From contig OX246738.1 of the NCBI GenBank assembly GCA_945910005.1, positions 20,283,458 through 20,347,457 on the forward strand: a stretch of DNA of 64,000 nt. Direction: 5' to 3'. Numbering within the stretch: position 1 is the first letter of the stretch; each line of letters begins with the position of its first letter. Of this stretch, positions 60,285-64,000 are shown piece after piece. The position numbers and the translations under genes are program-made. The DNA comes from Isoperla grammatica (Eukaryota > Arthropoda > Insecta > Plecoptera > Perlodidae). A model generated the notes under the pieces. The model was not told where the DNA came from and did not search any database. It saw only the letters and a program-made list of their open reading frames with translations.

Positions 60285-62329
60285 GTCCATGGCTCGTGGT
60301 GATTGAGGTCAGAGAAAAGACGAAGCCATACAGACCACACATCTAATTCTCTCTCTAAAGGGAGTTGATCTCATCGTTCTTATTGGTCATTACAGCGCCA
60401 CATAAAGTCAATCATTGACAAGATTCAGTAGTGCTGCTGTATACTTCTCTGCGGTGTAACAGCCAAACGTATGTTGGTGCGCATGCAATATTATGTGGCT
60501 TTTTTAGTACACGGAATTTAATACTTACGCTACAGTACTAAATATTCGTGTATCAACAGCCATTTCAGTGCACGGATGAACTCTAAGAAGTAAAACAACA
60601 TTCAGGTTGTTATTAGGGATAGAACAGTTGTCTAAAATCAGTATTATGTACTACTAACATTCTTTGCAGAATCATTTTAATCAGCTCAGGCCAAAGTTTG
60701 TTCAGTCCTCCTGTCAGATTCTTACATTAAATCCCCCGTGCTCATTTTTCTGTGTGCCAGGCTTTTCTGAAACTTCTTATGTAACTTGAATTACTATTTA
60801 ATTACGAATTAATGTCCAAATACAAATAGTTCATAATCACATTTTATGTTATCAATAAAATTGTGTTTTAATTACAGCTAATTACCAATACCATCGATTC
60901 TTGTTCTCGGGAACTAAATCTTGAATGTAAATATGAGAATTCTTGAAACTTTTAAACAATACAATAATCATATATTTGGTTCTTACTGAAATGTAATTAA
61001 GCAATATGAGACAAAGACAAAACCAAAACTGAATGAAATTTAAGCTCCAAAGTATGAAATGTGCCTCTAAGTTAAATATTGTTAACAATTTCCAAACGTA
61101 GACACTTTCTAGACCGCTGCGTCAGGAGGTGAGGATGTCATAGTGATGGACGAGTAGGACCACTCTTTAAACAAACGCAATGTATACACAAGTTGCCTGG
61201 AGCTCACAGTTTCACACGAGCATACTAGCGCACACTCGCGTCATGGTACTGCCTACTTTACAAGTCCCACGCGTTGTTTTTCTTTGTCAGGAGAGATGAA
61301 CTAAAAGCTTTTTAAATTATTGCTCTAAAACGAAAATAGGTCACTGCGTGGAGTTTTTTTTCATCCCGGATTGGTACGTATGTAAATACTTTTGAGGGAT
61401 AAACTTCTTTGACGTCAAAGCTGAGCTCAAACGTGTTGTTATGGAGCGCTTATTGTGCTGAATGGGAACAATATTACTAAGCAAATGTTTCAAATGAGAT
61501 CTAAATCACAATATTATAATATACGAGGCTGCAGATTTTAGAGATTATTTATTAACGGCTTGTGGTTTCAATCCTCCTTAATAAAACACGAATTAAGTTG
61601 TTTTATTATCTGAACTGAGAGTTCCGAAAAAGTAATGAATATTAACACAGGCATTTTGAAAATAAACCTTCGTTTCGTAATATCGAAGAATAATATCAAT
61701 CCTGTATCATGATACATACACACTCGTAAAACTAAATTTAACTTACGTATGAAATTGAAATGAGAATAGGCTACGATTTCGCATGATTATATTTTGTTTT
61801 GATTGACATCAGTTGAGATGACATTAATGTAAAATAATTCCATAATCAATAAAAAGCAGTATCAAGTAAATTTCTTCAAATTTTTTCTCAAAAATATTAT
61901 CTCCCTACCAGAAACTGCCAGAATTTGTCTGACATTAAATCCTTCGTCAATGTAAATAATCACCAATGAAAAATATCTTCCATTACCATATTTTGTGTTC
62001 ATCATATTTATTACACCTTTCCACGACTCAGTTTTCACATTTAATCTTCAAGACTTTCTCATTGTTGGCACTTGTGGATAACATAACTACAAACATTTGA
62101 TATTAATCAGTACACTAATAATAATTAAACATATTCATTTAACATTTTAATTTACTTTTCATTTAACTTTTAACGTTTTGGATAGATCCGCTAAACGTAG
62201 ATATGATTTCAGGCTGTTTTTAGTATTGTAAGATAATTCAAAATACTTGTTTAACGAGGAAAATTGACAAGCAAAAAATTAACTAAAATTTTTAACAGAA
62301 TTGAGTAGTTGATCGGGAAAGGGTAAGGT
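60285..62329. other. Possible 3' UTR, then non-coding DNA
   Basis: If the exon at 60174 is real, its 3' UTR may reach the AATAAA at 60854-60859, which is followed by a T/GT-rich stretch. Beyond that, GC-richer sequence at 61110-61300 and then AT-rich DNA contain no supported gene. Confidence 0.4.
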
Positions 62330-62432
62330 CTAAATTGATAATAACGCTTTACGCTTACGCTTTCCAGTTTCAGTTGTATCTTCATCTGCGTTAGCGTTAA
62401 GACTACCTCCTACTCGGTTGAGTTGCGGCCCG
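62330..62432 (-). CDS. Possible minus-strand C-terminal exon with basic motif
   Basis: After a possible acceptor (CCAATTAG, AG at 62434-62433), the minus strand reads GPQLNRVGGSLNANADEDTT, then ETGKRKRKALLSI and a TAG stop ending at 62330. The acidic stretch followed by KRKRK is like a nuclear-localisation-type C terminus. The polypyrimidine tract is weak, so this is a low-confidence call. No family recognised. Confidence 0.17.
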
Positions 62433-64000
62433 CTAATTGGCCAAGAACTCGTATATGAAGTCAGCATCCGTAGCGATAGAATGGAACACGTATTGTAACG
62501 TATTTGTTTTCTTACTTCGTTACACACAACGCCTAACTACAATGACAATCAACGCGATTATATGGAAATACAGCGATGTCTCTTACAACTCACTGACCTC
62601 TACATATTGCTCCATTTCAATTCAATAATTTCAATGTTGCCAACTCGACCTAAAATGGGTCTCACGTAAGTATTCTCATACTGGCGAAATAGTCAAACCC
62701 AATGGTACCAACTTGATTTCTTATGTACCGTTGCTACACTTTATTTGAATCAGATCAATTATGGATAATTGATGACTTTGGATTTTCTAACACACCGGGC
62801 GTGACTCTTGAGTACTCAGTGTAATACGGCATTTATCAATGTGTGAAAGAACGTCAGAAATCTATTGATTCTCGTTGAAACAGCGAGAATTAAAGAACAT
62901 TAGATAAGAATCTAAGGTTGGTATGAGACTAATTATAAAGTTGGGACTAGTATAGCTAACACACCTGTCACGTGGTATTACTCTAAATGTGGTACGGAAA
63001 GCAAAATGATCTAAAACCCTGTTAAACGCTTCTGCGCTATGAACATCAGCCCACCCGAATCAAGTTGTCAGCATCACCTCACGATGGTATTGCGCCACGT
63101 GATTTGATCAAGGATCTCTCATTGGTTGGCTACGTTAGCCCAACCCAGGTCAATACTTTACGGGCATGTAATATTATGTAATTACGTATGCACTGAATTC
63201 CATCAATTTGATATTCATGCAATGTAGCTCAAAATTGAATTCCGCATTCCTACAAGTTTAGTAATTCATGTGTTATTTGTAATAATATTTCCATCATTCC
63301 ATACATTTCCATTTCCATTTCTTTGTATTTTGAATATAGAATGAGAAAATACCTTAGGACTGGATAAACACTATTTATTATAAATGCACGGATAACGTAC
63401 CTACAAGGGTTAGCACTTATTAACGCAAATAGACGAAGTGAAACATAGTCCGAAGAGATTTTGCTATGAAATGTTCTGTAATACTCGTGTTGATTACAGC
63501 TCATTCTACATAGTTGTATAGAGGAGGATAGAGTACAGAGCTCTGTTTAGTACAGAGTTTGGTCTTAGCTGTAACAAGTAATAAGATGTGTTTGTCATGA
63601 TCAACACTAAAGTACACGTTTATGAGCTGGATCAAACTATAGATTGGATCAAGAAGTTTGGGGGACATCTATTTATCAAATCTGATCAAATATCATTATC
63701 TATCTGCATATTTACCTAACTAATGATTAGAATGTAAAGTTTAGTTCACCTTTCATTAACAATCTCTTAATATAATAAATATGGGAAAGTAATATAAAGT
63801 CATATTTAAGTATTATTTAAAGTAGTAAAGTAAAGTAATATTTAAATAATCTTTTAAAATAAGACAATGAACTTGTGACTGTCCTAACTCTATCAAACTG
63901 TATTCGACACATAAATACACAATTAGGTTACTTCTGAAATATACCCATTAATAATGTATATTGTATATATGGTCCACATATTATAATGAAGTAGTTTAGT
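62433..64000. other. Non-coding stretch to the window end
   Basis: AT-rich with short frames only (62437-62628 plus; 63250-63504 minus), none recognisable. Ends in TATATA/TAAAGTAATA-like low-complexity sequence. Confidence 0.5.

Overview
This is 64 kb of AT-rich, repeat-dense DNA from a eukaryote, most likely an arthropod and probably an insect with a large genome. The case for this is the absence of compact genes, operons or ribosome-binding sites, the long microsatellites such as (TAA)n, (GAAT)n and a pure (GT)120, the many foldback and terminal-inverted-repeat elements, and the C-terminal end of a non-LTR retrotransposon with a restriction-like endonuclease set in a TAA array. No complete protein-coding host gene, rRNA, convincing tRNA or CRISPR array is visible. 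The window reads as intergenic or long-intron sequence crossed by a few candidate exons.

Layout. Positions 1-3.4 kb are plain AT-rich DNA. 3.4-3.6 kb holds a small inverted-repeat relic with a hammerhead-like core. 4.15-6.33 kb holds three direct copies of one roughly 0.75 kb repeat. 8.87-9.21 kb is an (AAT)n/(ATT)n palindrome. 10.9-11.3 kb is a foldback element. 12.6-13.9 kb is a 5'-truncated R2/R4-type LINE between TAA arrays, with one nonsense codon. 16.6 kb carries a candidate minus-strand exon. 17.1 and 17.7 kb carry a near-identical 73-bp direct duplication. 22.3-22.5 kb is CpG-rich and promoter-like. 23.0-23.4 kb is another foldback. 25.6-26.1 kb is a four-unit tandem array. 28.4-28.7 kb is a palindrome with a decayed hammerhead ribozyme in each arm, and a third related copy lies at 44.6 kb. 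37.5-37.9 kb is a TIR element. 39.0-39.2 kb is a heptamer satellite. 40.3-41.4 kb is a five-unit tandem array next to a large hairpin. 44.8 kb is a small hairpin with a tRNA-like B box beside (AT)n.

Candidate host coding sequence is limited to short, splice-flanked pieces: plus-strand exons at 33132-33252, 46317-46374, 55172-55373 and 60174-60284, and minus-strand exons at 16595-16739 and 62330-62432. The 46317-46374 and 60174-60284 pieces have the best splice signals and are phase-compatible, so they could belong to one gene with a long intron. I could not assign any of them to a family.

The most interesting material is the set of hammerhead-type ribozyme relics, which resemble those of Penelope-like retroelements. 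Each of three copies carries a different single core mutation. Also notable are the TAA-targeted LINE and the pure (GT)120 tract just upstream of a strong 3' splice site. I did not find a convincing new multi-gene system.
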